A stretch of 64,000 bases of DNA from Parahoeflea alexandrii. Lineage in GTDB: Bacteria > Pseudomonadota > Alphaproteobacteria > Rhizobiales > Rhizobiaceae. This document shows, piece by piece, positions 55,001 through 64,000 of the stretch. The stretch lies in assembly GCF_024105735.1 (NCBI RefSeq), contig NZ_JAAAML010000004.1:372001-436000 (forward strand), read 5' to 3'. Each line of letters opens with the position of its first letter. Within the stretch, counting starts at the first letter, position 1. A model generated the notes under the pieces. It was not told where the DNA came from. It saw nothing but the letters and a program-made list of their open reading frames with translations, and made no database searches. The position numbers and the translations under genes are program-made.

Positions 55001-56257
55001 GGCCAGGCTCTGCTGCTGGCGCTGTCGCCACGCGAAACCTTGCCCCCAGTCACCGCTCCTCTGGAGCTGGTCGGCGCGCAAGACGACGCTGCCGAAGAGC
55101 CGGAGCGGGACGAGGAGGAGTTTCCCGAAACCAGCACACTGGCGATCGAGGCGCAGGAACTGCGCTCGATCCTGGAGACTGCCACCGACGGCGTCGTCAT
55201 CCTCAACAATGACGGCAGCATCCGCTCGATGAACGGTTCGGCCTGCGCGCTGTTCAACTACGACGAGGCCGAGACCCGCGACCAGCCCTTCGCCATGCTG
55301 TTTGCCCATGAGAGCCAGCGCGCGGTGATGGATTATGTCGGCGGGCTTACCGATCACGGCGTCTCGAGCGTGCTCAATGACGGCCGCGAAGTGATCGGAC
55401 GCGAGGCTTCGGGCGGCTTCCTGCCGCTGTTCATGACCATCGGCCGGCTGTCGGGCTCGAACGGCTATTGCGCGGTGCTGCGTGACATCACCCAGTGGAA
55501 ACGCACCGAGGAAGAGCTGCGCAATGCCAAGCGCGCGGCCGAAACCGCCAACTCGCACAAGTCCGATTTCCTTGCCCGGGTCAGCCACGAGATCCGCACC
55601 CCGCTCAACGCCATCATCGGCTTTTCCGAAATGATGGTCGAGGAGCGGTTCGGACCGATCGGCAGCCCGCGTTATCTCGAATACGCCCACGACATTGGCA
55701 ATTCGGGCAAGCATGTGCTCGACATCGTCAACGACCTGCTCGACATTTCCAAGATCGAAGCCGGCCAGGTGAGCATGGAGTTCGTGTCGGTCTCGCTCAA
55801 CGACCATCTGGCCGAAAGCGTATCGCTGTTGCAGCCGATGGCCAACAGCCAGCGGGTGATCATCCGCACCAGCCTGTCGGCCAGCGTGCCGGACGTCGTC
55901 GCCGACCAGCGCTCGATCAAGCAGATCGCACTCAACCTGCTGTCCAACGCCATCCGCTACACGCCGTCAGGCGGGCAGATCGTGGTGTCGACCTCCTATG
56001 AGCCGTCCGGCAATGTGATGATCCGTATCCGCGACACCGGCATCGGCATGAATCGCAAGGAACTGGAGCAGGCGATGAAGCCGTTCGGCCAGGTCGGCCC
56101 CGGACCGCGGCAGCGCGGCGACGGAACCGGTCTCGGACTGCCGCTGACCAAGGCGATGGTCGAGGCCAACCGCGCCCAGTTCGAGATTGTCTCGGCACCG
56201 GGCGAAGGCACGCTGGTGTCGATCTCGTTCCCGCCGCAGCGGGTGCTGGCCGATTGA
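52028..56257 (+). CDS. Large soluble multi-PAS sensor histidine kinase (PdhS/PleC/DivJ type)
   Basis: 1409 residues without a membrane segment, so cytosolic. N-terminal PAS-like region (1-200, DLGEVLWANGAAAQLFGFSN) is followed by an Asp/Glu-rich low-complexity stretch (about 215-490), a second PAS-like domain (490-620, FVWKINRDGEFSEVSPEFAAAVG), another acidic linker (620-890), a PAS (about 905-1000, NAEFLELTGY) and a final PAS (1038-1150, LETATDGVVILNNDGSI). HisKA follows, with His1187 in VSHEIRTPLNAIIGFSEM, then the catalytic domain NLLSNAIRYTP, DTGIGM and GTGLGLPLTKAM. The dimerisation helix looks like the DivK-interacting kinases of cell-cycle control. No receiver domain. Signal unknown. 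Confidence 0.9.
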   Translation: MPAHHYPFIDLAVHASVRDHFAKGDAVAVLSRDLGEVLWANGAAAQLFGFSNIYDVLDEGLGRQSSMRRQIESAVSGLSRTGRPQNFMVRSASGFSRVMAPANLEEIVLPDGAQALLLTSSQAGQLLAPGARARQIIAGFEGTGTHVAVLDERGQVLAASSTFNEIGLAKADIERMVVDVADARDRLVKRMTDAPNGAMPTAIGRLADDPALNLLFAVEQAPVDDTVVAAADTGARIDDDASGQAQQDPVLQEQTETTGEAETTSVETAEHPADNESTGDVGANSETPDETPVEDPARGYAESTDQPAAEEQPRRQTFFDTRRIRDELNARLAKAAERDTEIPTAFEDARGLEVPQEPDDIDNDAASIETGSAVSGDDTSTELSSREPGEIAASGEEPAAQDDEPADPVSIATEDDASAQDDVTELAYETSAEDDVSGEEVDDEVSGDDVVGDGENVRPEEAGVEDDQPETEAEAEVERDLSPDEPAAAAMPEFQFDPDAKPARFVWKINRDGEFSEVSPEFAAAVGPHSADIIGRKFPDLARVFNLDPDHVISDLLNRRDTWSGKTVFWPIQGTDLVTPVDLAALPTYTRDRRFDGFRGFGIVRIGEARPDPEALGLALVPGRMSPLADETVSEDEKPFDTEETTGDATSEIAGVDDDADLELRDLEKDIEDLARMDGVDAGSDILDEEEADAGDLTDDAGNSQDKIDDNDPFRGERPAIRLVETPMRRESDKVISLEAHRPRLARESLSPGEQAAFREIGARLSETSTPPADASAETPEAKSESPAPEQPDTPQTFGKRAEPPLMDDQPGIEDKEAGTDRAESPGDQAETGADATEATALSDADDVAATAHAGESEASAPAMTDEPSAEKPSVEESSVTGTASPAALPSAFALPARQGMASGMDAGIIDAIPAALLVHSGDELIHGNAEFLELTGYGSLAELADRGGLDHLLERPGENEASSDGGLFVRRGDGGRREVTARLRSVNWGDGQALLLALSPRETLPPVTAPLELVGAQDDAAEEPERDEEEFPETSTLAIEAQELRSILETATDGVVILNNDGSIRSMNGSACALFNYDEAETRDQPFAMLFAHESQRAVMDYVGGLTDHGVSSVLNDGREVIGREASGGFLPLFMTIGRLSGSNGYCAVLRDITQWKRTEEELRNAKRAAETANSHKSDFLARVSHEIRTPLNAIIGFSEMMVEERFGPIGSPRYLEYAHDIGNSGKHVLDIVNDLLDISKIEAGQVSMEFVSVSLNDHLAESVSLLQPMANSQRVIIRTSLSASVPDVVADQRSIKQIALNLLSNAIRYTPSGGQIVVSTSYEPSGNVMIRIRDTGIGMNRKELEQAMKPFGQVGPGPRQRGDGTGLGLPLTKAMVEANRAQFEIVSAPGEGTLVSISFPPQRVLAD

Positions 56258-56596
56258 TGTGAGAATGTTTTCAGCCGGTTGAACAAAAAAGACGGGGACC
56301 TGATCGGGTCCCCGTTGTGTAATTGCATCAGTGCTAACCAACACCTGGAAGGTAAAATTGAAACCCCAAGGTTGCCCACAGTAATGCGCGCAAATCCTTG
56401 CCCGGTCCTTGCCGGATTATTTAAGATTTTACTGAAATAGCCTGCTTCAAAAGGCTTGGTTAAATTTCGCGGTAAGGTTTTGTTAGGAAATAAGGCAGAG
56501 CACGGTCTTCGGAAAGCTACTGACCACAGTCGCTGAAGAGGTGACAAGAAAGCCGGTCAGGCCCGCCGCACCGCACAATCGACGAGGAAACATATC
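56258..56596. other. Spacer between kinase and amine oxidase, with a terminator-like hairpin at 56292-56315
   Basis: ACGGGGACC (56292-56300) pairs with GGTCCCCGT (56307-56315) around TGATCG; it is preceded by an A run but has little T tail, so it is probably a weak bidirectional terminator. The remaining about 280 bases are AT-rich and promoter-like (a CCTTGCC repeat near 56398), with no gene. Confidence 0.6.
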
Positions 56597-57667
56597 TTGG
56601 ACGTAGTCGTTATCGGCGCAGGCCTGGCAGGCCTCACTGCAGCCGCCTTGTTGCGCCAGGCCGGAGCCAGCGTTGAGATTGTCGAAGCCGACCGCCATAT
56701 CGGGGGCCGTATTCGTGCGGTGCGTGACCCGGTCAGCAACCGCGCGCTGGCCGATCTGGGGCCGACCTGGGTCTGGCCGAAATATCAACCCGGAGCGGCA
56801 CGGTGGATCGACAGGCTCGGCATTGCCACCTTCGAGCAGTTCAACGACGGGGACGCCGTCATAACCGGATACAGGCCTGCGCCGTTCCGCCAGCCTGTCC
56901 CGGGCCAGGATGGAATGGTTCGCATCGCCGGCGGTCCGTCAGCCTTCATTGATGCCCTTGCCGGCATTGTGGGTGACGCCCGGATCCGCACATCCGCTGC
57001 CGTGACCGGGATTGCCGAAGACGGCCCCGACAAGCTGCAAATCCACCTCGGTTCGGGCGAGACCCTCACAGCGGGAAAGGTGATCGTTTCTGTTCCGCTT
57101 CGCGTGGCAGCCGTAAGCATGCACCTGCCCTGGGCTCCGGCAAGCCTGCTTGATGCCCTTAGCGGGACGCCAACCTGGATGAGCAGCCAGGCCAAGGCTG
57201 TTGCTCTCTACGAGCGGCCGTTCTGGCGAGATGCCGGACTTTCGGGCAGGATCGTCAGCCGCAACGGCCCACTGTTCGAGGCGCATGATCATTGCAGCGC
57301 CGACAACACGACCGCGGCAATATTCGGCTTTGTGAGCTGGTCACCGGAACAGCGCAAAAAGGACCCGGAAGGCCTACGGCAGGCAATCCTCGACCAGCTT
57401 TCGGCCAGCTTCGGCAAGGCCGCCGGCCACCCCCTTGAGCTGGTGGTGCAGGACTGGGCGACCAATTCCCGTATCGCCACCGGAATGGACCTCTCCGAAG
57501 CCGCGCAGCACCCGGATCTGGCTCCCGCGGTCCTGAGGCAGCCACATCTCGGCGGACGGCTTCGTTTCGCGGTCTCCGAGGTCTCGGAGATCAGCCCCGG
57601 CCTCATCGAAGGTGCACTCTTGTCGGGTGAACGGGCCGCATCGGAGCTGCTTGGAGAGCGCCTCTGA
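56597..57667 (+). CDS. FAD-dependent amine oxidase / protoporphyrinogen-type flavoprotein
   Basis: 356 residues with FAD-binding DVVVIGAGLAGLTAAALLRQAGASVEIVEADRHIGGRIRAV (dinucleotide fold and the GG-doublet motif). A flavin-containing amine oxidase domain follows, and a C-terminal segment is HLGGRLRFAVSEVSEISPGLIEGALLSGERAA. It starts at TTG 56597 with GAGGAAAC upstream; no ATG in the right place. Without the substrate-cavity residues I cannot choose between monoamine, polyamine or desaturase-like roles. Confidence 0.85.
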   Translation: MDVVVIGAGLAGLTAAALLRQAGASVEIVEADRHIGGRIRAVRDPVSNRALADLGPTWVWPKYQPGAARWIDRLGIATFEQFNDGDAVITGYRPAPFRQPVPGQDGMVRIAGGPSAFIDALAGIVGDARIRTSAAVTGIAEDGPDKLQIHLGSGETLTAGKVIVSVPLRVAAVSMHLPWAPASLLDALSGTPTWMSSQAKAVALYERPFWRDAGLSGRIVSRNGPLFEAHDHCSADNTTAAIFGFVSWSPEQRKKDPEGLRQAILDQLSASFGKAAGHPLELVVQDWATNSRIATGMDLSEAAQHPDLAPAVLRQPHLGGRLRFAVSEVSEISPGLIEGALLSGERAASELLGERL

Positions 57668-57699
57668 CGCGAGAGGCGAAGAGCAGTGCGCGGCGCGCC

Positions 57700-59652
<1,953 letters not shown>

Positions 59653-59836
59653 GATGTGCTCCTGCCAGATAATGCGGGTCAGGGTGTAGCATTGGCGGTG
59701 CCGGATGCAAACAGAACTTGATGCCGAAGCCCGGCACAATAACCATGAGCATCAGTCACCAATTGCATTCACCTTCACCAAGCTTTAACCAGAACCGTCA
59801 GCGCCATTCGGGGCGGAATCTGGAGGGGTATCAGGG

Positions 59837-61711
59837 TTGGGATTCATCATCGCACAGTGGTCCTTGCGACGTGCGGCGATTTCGGGTGCGCTTTTCGTGC
59901 TCGTCTCGGTCCTGGCCGTGTTTGCAAGCCTGCCGCTGGCGGTGTCGAGCGGGGTGGTGCGCGACCGCCTCGAGCGTGACATCAGCACCTGGGCGGGCCA
60001 TCCGGTGTCGCTCGGCGGTGCGCCCTCTCTGGATTTCTGGCCAACCCCGACGATCCAGCTCGACAATGTCGAAATCCTGCCATCGGCCTTCGCCGCCAGC
60101 GATGCGATCATGCGCGCCGAAAGCATCGTCGCCAATTTCAATCTTTTCTCGGCGGTGCTCGGCGCACCGAGTTTCTCGGAGTTCAGGCTGATCCGGCCGA
60201 CCTTCAATGTCGAGCTCTATCCCGATGCTACCTCGAACTGGACATCGGCTTCCGGCGAGCTGGCGCGCGGGATCGATGCTGCAGTGGCGCGGGACCTTGC
60301 GGCGCAAACGGGCGAAGAGGTTCCCGCCACCGCGATCATTCCCGCGTCTGCCGCACTCGGTACCGTCACCATCGTGGACGGCACCATCAAATGGGTGCGG
60401 GATCCAGGTGCGGCGGCCGAAAAGCTCACCGCGATCAACGGGACCGTGGCCTGGACGGCGCCTACGGCGGTGGCGCGGGCGAACATCACCGCGATCTTCC
60501 GCGGCGAGCAGGTGACGTTTGCCGGATCGACCGCGGCGCCACTGCTGCTGCTCGGCGGCCGCACCGCGCCGGTGGAGGCCAAGATCTCGTCGGCGCCGCT
60601 CAACATTGAGTTTGGCGGATCGGTCAGCCTCGGACAAAATTACTTCCTGTCGGGCGCGCTCACGCTTTCAAGCGTTTCGGTGCGGCGCGCGCTGGAATGG
60701 TCGGGCACCGACATCAGGCCCGGCGAGGCGCTGGGCGCACTCGAACTGACGGCAAAGGTCACGGCCGAGCGGACCAAGGCCAAGCTCGACGACCTGATCA
60801 TCATCATAGACCGGAATCGGGGTATCGGCGTTCTCGACATGGAATTGCGCGAAGATGCGCCGCCGCTGATTGCCGGCACTCTGGCGTTCAACTCGCTTGA
60901 CATCGCCTCCTTCCTGCAGGCGTTCACACCGCTGCCCAAGGCCGGCAAGGACATCGCCTCGACCATCGACACGCGCTTTCTTCGCGAGATCGGGCTCGAC
61001 CTGCGGCTGTCGGCGCAATCGGCGAGTTTCGGGCCGGTGGCGCTCTCGAACCTCGCCGCGGCGGCCCGCGTCGACCGGGGTCGCGCCAATTTCGATGTCG
61101 GCGACGCGACCGCCTATGGCGGCAGCCTGATCGGGCGCGTTGCGCTTTCGGAGAAAGGCGTCGATGGCGGGTTCAAAGTGCAGCTTTCGGCGCGCAAGAC
61201 AAATTTCAGCGGACTGTTCGATGCCGTCGGCCTGACCGGTCCGCTGCCGCGCGGCACCGGGTCACTCGACCTTGAGGTCACCTCGCCCTACCCGACCTGG
61301 GCCACGGCCCTGTCGGACCTGACCGGCAAGATCGACCTTGCGGTGGAGGCGGGCATGGTGCCGGGGCTTGATGTCGCTAAATTCCGCGAACTGGCCGGAA
61401 CCGAACGGTTCTTCGATCTTGGCCAACTGGGAGAAGGCACCGGCTTCGCCTTCAACTCCGCCCGCTTTGAGGCCACCATCGCCGATGGCGAGGCCAATTT
61501 GGAAACGGCCGAGCTGATCGGTCCGCAGCAGATGTTCTCGCTTTCGGGCGTCATTCCCTATTCGCGCTCGAGCCTTGCCATTGCAGGCGTTCTGTCGCCG
61601 GTGCCGGTCGCGGAAGGCCAGACGGCAGCCACGCAACCGGGCGCCGAGGCACTCCGGTTCTTCATCGGCGGATCATGGCCGCAGCCGGTGATTTCGCCGG
61701 TGATCGAGTGA
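59837..61711 (+). CDS. AsmA-family protein
   Basis: 624 residues. An N-terminal signal anchor (FIIAQWSLRRAAISGALFVLVSVLAVF) is followed by the AsmA-type LAVSSGVVRDRLERDISTWAGHPVSLGGAPSLDFWPTPTIQLDNVEI and a long beta-rich periplasmic region. The C-terminal AsmA_2-like domain lies near SALDLEVTSPYPTWATALSDLTGKIDLAVE. It starts at TTG 59837 with GGAGGGG upstream. AsmA-like proteins are thought to move lipids or aid outer-membrane assembly; the partner here is unknown. Confidence 0.85.
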   Translation: MGFIIAQWSLRRAAISGALFVLVSVLAVFASLPLAVSSGVVRDRLERDISTWAGHPVSLGGAPSLDFWPTPTIQLDNVEILPSAFAASDAIMRAESIVANFNLFSAVLGAPSFSEFRLIRPTFNVELYPDATSNWTSASGELARGIDAAVARDLAAQTGEEVPATAIIPASAALGTVTIVDGTIKWVRDPGAAAEKLTAINGTVAWTAPTAVARANITAIFRGEQVTFAGSTAAPLLLLGGRTAPVEAKISSAPLNIEFGGSVSLGQNYFLSGALTLSSVSVRRALEWSGTDIRPGEALGALELTAKVTAERTKAKLDDLIIIIDRNRGIGVLDMELREDAPPLIAGTLAFNSLDIASFLQAFTPLPKAGKDIASTIDTRFLREIGLDLRLSAQSASFGPVALSNLAAAARVDRGRANFDVGDATAYGGSLIGRVALSEKGVDGGFKVQLSARKTNFSGLFDAVGLTGPLPRGTGSLDLEVTSPYPTWATALSDLTGKIDLAVEAGMVPGLDVAKFRELAGTERFFDLGQLGEGTGFAFNSARFEATIADGEANLETAELIGPQQMFSLSGVIPYSRSSLAIAGVLSPVPVAEGQTAATQPGAEALRFFIGGSWPQPVISPVIE

Positions 61712-61828
61712 AATCCGGCAAGGGCAAGCCACGCTTGCGAAATCATGCATATTTGGCGACAATCGGGTTCGCGTGATGTCGGAGAGATACCTGGCATTCA
61801 GCGAACGGAGAGGGAGAACGCTCAGATA

Positions 61829-62071
61829 ATGCTGCGGCTGCTTTCGGCACTTGTCAAAATCGGTTTGGCGTCGCTGATCACCGGCGCGATATTGTCGGCG
61901 CTCAACCTGTCGGCAGCCGAACTGCTGGCCGAGATCGGGCTGACGCCGGACCGCGTCTTCGCGGCCCTGCAGGAAGGGGCGGCCTGGGCCATCCCCAACA
62001 TCGTGCTCGGATCGCTGGTAATCGTGCCGATCTGGTTCGTCACCTATCTGCTGCGGCCACCACGGAACTGA
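61829..62071 (+). CDS. Small membrane protein (DUF6460-like)
   Basis: 80 residues with two hydrophobic helices: LLSALVKIGLASLITGAILSAL and IPNIVLGSLVIVPIWFVTYLL, joined by the polar NLSAAELLAEIGLTPDRVF. ATG 61829 has GAGGGAGAAC upstream; the longer frame from 61745 is not membrane-like at its start. Similar short proteins occur throughout Rhizobiales, with no known role. Confidence 0.75.
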   Translation: MLRLLSALVKIGLASLITGAILSALNLSAAELLAEIGLTPDRVFAALQEGAAWAIPNIVLGSLVIVPIWFVTYLLRPPRN

Positions 62072-62081
62072 CCTCTTACAG

Positions 62082-62903
62082 TCAGTGATTGGCGAAGGCC
62101 GCCTGTTCGTCGCGCAGGCGCCGAACTTCCCGGCTCTTGTTGAGAACCGAGGCGATGATGACGCCGATTGCCACGGCGCCGATCAGCAATGTACAGACAG
62201 CATTGATCTCCGGGGTTACGCCGAGGCGCACCTGGGAATAGATCTTCATCGGCAGCGTGGTCGCACCCGGGCCGGAGGTGAAGCTCGCGATCACCAGATC
62301 ATCGAGCGACAGGGTGAAGGCCAGCATCCAGCCGGCAATCACCGCCGGCAGGATCACCGGCAGCGTGATCTGCAGAAAAGTGGTGACAGGCCCCGCGCCC
62401 AGATCCATCGCCGCCTCCTCGAGCGAGCGGTCAAAGCTCATCAGCCTTGATTGCACCACCACGGCGACAAAGCACATGGTGAAGGTGATATGGGCCAGCG
62501 TCACGGTCCAGAAGCCGCGGCCGAAATCGACGGCCACGAACAGCAAGAGCAGTGACAGTCCGGTGATCACCTCGGGCATCACCAGCGGCGCGAAGACCAT
62601 GCCGGAGAACAGGATGCGCCCGTTGAACCGCGTGTAGCGGGTCAGCGCGAGAGCTGCGAGCGTGCCCAGCACCGTGGCGAAGGTGGCCGACACCAGCCCC
62701 ACCCGGACGGTGACCCAGGCAGCATCCATCAGGCCCTGATTGTTGAAAAGCTCGCGATACCATTTCGTGGAAAACCCGGCCCAGACCGTGACAAGCCGGG
62801 ATTCGTTGAAGGAATAGATCACCAGGAGCAGGATCGGCAGGTACAGGAAGGCAAAGCCGAAGACGACCGAGGCGATGTTGAAGCGGGTCCAGCTAGTGTT
62901 CAT
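62082..62903 (-). CDS. potC: Spermidine/putrescine-type ABC transporter permease PotC
   Basis: 273 residues, six TM, BPD_transp_1 type. FLYLPILLLVIYSFNESRLVTVWAGFSTKWYRELFNNQGLM is the usual PotC/PotI opening. The EAA loop is MSFDRSLEEAAMDLGAGPVTTFLQITLPVILPAVIAGW. Last gene of a minus-strand operon; nine bases after potB. Substrate: polyamine likely; the binding protein and ATPase lie outside the window. Confidence 0.9.
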   Translation of the reverse strand: MNTSWTRFNIASVVFGFAFLYLPILLLVIYSFNESRLVTVWAGFSTKWYRELFNNQGLMDAAWVTVRVGLVSATFATVLGTLAALALTRYTRFNGRILFSGMVFAPLVMPEVITGLSLLLLFVAVDFGRGFWTVTLAHITFTMCFVAVVVQSRLMSFDRSLEEAAMDLGAGPVTTFLQITLPVILPAVIAGWMLAFTLSLDDLVIASFTSGPGATTLPMKIYSQVRLGVTPEINAVCTLLIGAVAIGVIIASVLNKSREVRRLRDEQAAFANH

Positions 62904-62912
62904 GGCTTTATC

Positions 62913-63821
62913 TCACCGTCCGCTTTCCTGGGATTTGGCCTGCATCTGCTGGAAGAACATGATCGGAACCACCAGGATCAGCAAGAGCAGCACCGCGACC
63001 GCAGACGAGACCGGCCAGTCCCGGTTGTTGAAGAACTCGCTCCACAATGTCTTGCCGATCATCAGCGTGCGGGAACCGCCGAGCAGATCGGGAATGACGA
63101 ATTCGCCGACGGCGGGAATGAAGACCAGCAGGCAGCCCGCGACAATGCCGGGAATGGCGAGCGGAAAGGTGATCTTCCAGAACGCGCTGATCGGCGTGCA
63201 GCCGAGATCCTGCGCCGCCTCGATCAGCGCGTAGTCCATCTTCTCGAGCGCCGCGTAGAGCGGCAGCACCATGAACGGCAGGTAGGAATAGACAATGCCG
63301 ATATAGACCGCAGTGTCGGTGTTGAGGATGATCAGCGGATCGTCGATCAGGCCGATGGCCATCAGCGCCTGGTTGAGCAGGCCTTCGGGCTTCAGAATGC
63401 CGATCCAGGCATAGACGCGGATCAGGAACGAGGTCCAGAACGGCAGGATGACCAGCATCAGAAGCGTCGGCCGCAGCGATGACGGGGCGCGGGCCATGCC
63501 GTAGGCCAGCGGAAAGCCGATCAGCAGGGTGAGCATGGTGGAAATGAAGGCGATCTTGATCGAGGAGATATAGGCGTTGATGTAGAGCGAATCCTCGGTC
63601 AGCCAGAGATAGTTCGAGAAGCTGAACTGCCGGAAGGCGTCAAATATGCCTGAAATGCCGTCAGCCAGGTCGATGGTTGGCGCATAGGGCGGCATCGACA
63701 TCACCGGTTCCGAAAACGAGATCTTGAGCACGATCAGGAACGGCACCAGGAAGAAGATCAGCAGCCAGGCATAGGGAACGATGATGACCAGGCGGCGGGT
63801 GATGGCTGAGATGAGTTTCAC
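62913..63821 (-). CDS. potB: Spermidine/putrescine-type ABC transporter permease PotB
   Basis: 302 residues, six TM. VIIVPYAWLLIFFLVPFLIVLKISFSEP and the EAA loop ALIEAAQDLGCTPISAFWKITFPLAIPGIVAG are typical of PotB/PotH. I prefer GTG 63821 because TGAGGG (containing the upstream gene's stop) sits seven bases before it; a longer GTG start at 63854 is possible. Pairs with PotC. Confidence 0.9.
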   Translation of the reverse strand: MKLISAITRRLVIIVPYAWLLIFFLVPFLIVLKISFSEPVMSMPPYAPTIDLADGISGIFDAFRQFSFSNYLWLTEDSLYINAYISSIKIAFISTMLTLLIGFPLAYGMARAPSSLRPTLLMLVILPFWTSFLIRVYAWIGILKPEGLLNQALMAIGLIDDPLIILNTDTAVYIGIVYSYLPFMVLPLYAALEKMDYALIEAAQDLGCTPISAFWKITFPLAIPGIVAGCLLVFIPAVGEFVIPDLLGGSRTLMIGKTLWSEFFNNRDWPVSSAVAVLLLLILVVPIMFFQQMQAKSQESGR

Positions 63822-63831
63822 CGGGAGACCC

Positions 63832-64000
63832 TCATAGCGACTTGATGATGGCACGGGCGAGAAAGATCGCCATGAGCATTGAGAGAACGGCCAGCACCAT
63901 GGTGCCGTAAAGATCGATCAAGTGCGGCGCGCCGATCAGGACCGCGAAAAAACCCAGGGTGGCAACCGAGACATAGGCCGCAAAGTTCTGCTCGCTCAGC
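63832..64000 (-). CDS. C-terminus of a membrane protein, cut by window edge
   Basis: In frame to the right edge and ending TGA at 63832-63834, just before potB. The visible 55 residues have two hydrophobic helices (YVSVATLGFFAVLIGA and YGTMVLAVLSMLMAIFLARAII) and a Lys-Ser-Leu end. It is translationally coupled to potB (its stop lies in potB's Shine-Dalgarno). The family cannot be named from this end; it is not an ATPase or binding protein. Confidence 0.55.
   Translation of the reverse strand, partial: LSEQNFAAYVSVATLGFFAVLIGAPHLIDLYGTMVLAVLSMLMAIFLARAIIKSL

Overview
The window is chromosomal DNA from a GC-rich alphaproteobacterium of the Rhizobiales, plausibly Hoeflea, Phyllobacteriaceae or a close relative. 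The order is an inference from four things. The fructose locus has the rhizobial frcRBCAK layout. A sitABCD manganese operon carries Mur-like boxes. The tRNA-His has A73 and no G-1. A PdhS/PleC/DivJ-type soluble PAS kinase is present. No rRNA, transposase, integrase, phage or CRISPR array was seen, so this is mostly ordinary metabolic and transport DNA, with one AT-rich foreign-looking gene.

Bases 1-16,500. A cut methyltransferase-like gene, a SAM methyltransferase, an ATP-grasp enzyme and a YfcE-type phosphoesterase form a tight overlapping set. Next come an Lrp-type regulator divergent from arginase and ornithine cyclodeaminase (arginine to ornithine to proline), and a YaiI protein. A purine-degradation block follows: LysR regulator, allantoicase, and an NCS2 permease with a structured leader. 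Then rpe, a VOC protein, an enolase-superfamily enzyme, and a four-gene surface-glycan-like set (two tandem paralogous GT2 enzymes, WbqC-like, CmcI-like).

Bases 16,700-33,700 are mainly transport. They hold liv system 1 (livHMGF, a small membrane protein, livK), the frc fructose ABC operon with its divergent ROK regulator, cytochrome bd-type quinol oxidase (cydAB), and divergently sitABCD.

Bases 33,713-35,470 hold the outlier: one AT-rich gene for a protein with two TIR/deoxyribosyltransferase-like Rossmann segments and a C-terminal Gly-rich helical module. That module has its own strong internal ribosome-binding site. It is the best candidate in the window for an undescribed (probably anti-phage or signalling) system. 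Beside it a tandem glycine riboswitch controls gcvTHP.

Bases 40,100-64,000. A TetR-controlled RND efflux pair has a perfect operator palindrome between its -35 and -10. A second liv system follows (livK2-livHMGF2, minus strand), then a stand-alone RAM-domain protein and a tRNA-His flanked by a long inverted repeat. A phasin, a 1409-residue multi-PAS histidine kinase, an FAD amine oxidase and acetoacetyl-CoA synthetase come next; phasin and acetoacetyl-CoA synthetase both suggest polyhydroxybutyrate turnover. The window ends with an AsmA-like protein, a small membrane protein, and the permeases of a polyamine-type ABC transporter running off the right edge.

All family assignments come from reading motifs by eye. 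No database search was run.
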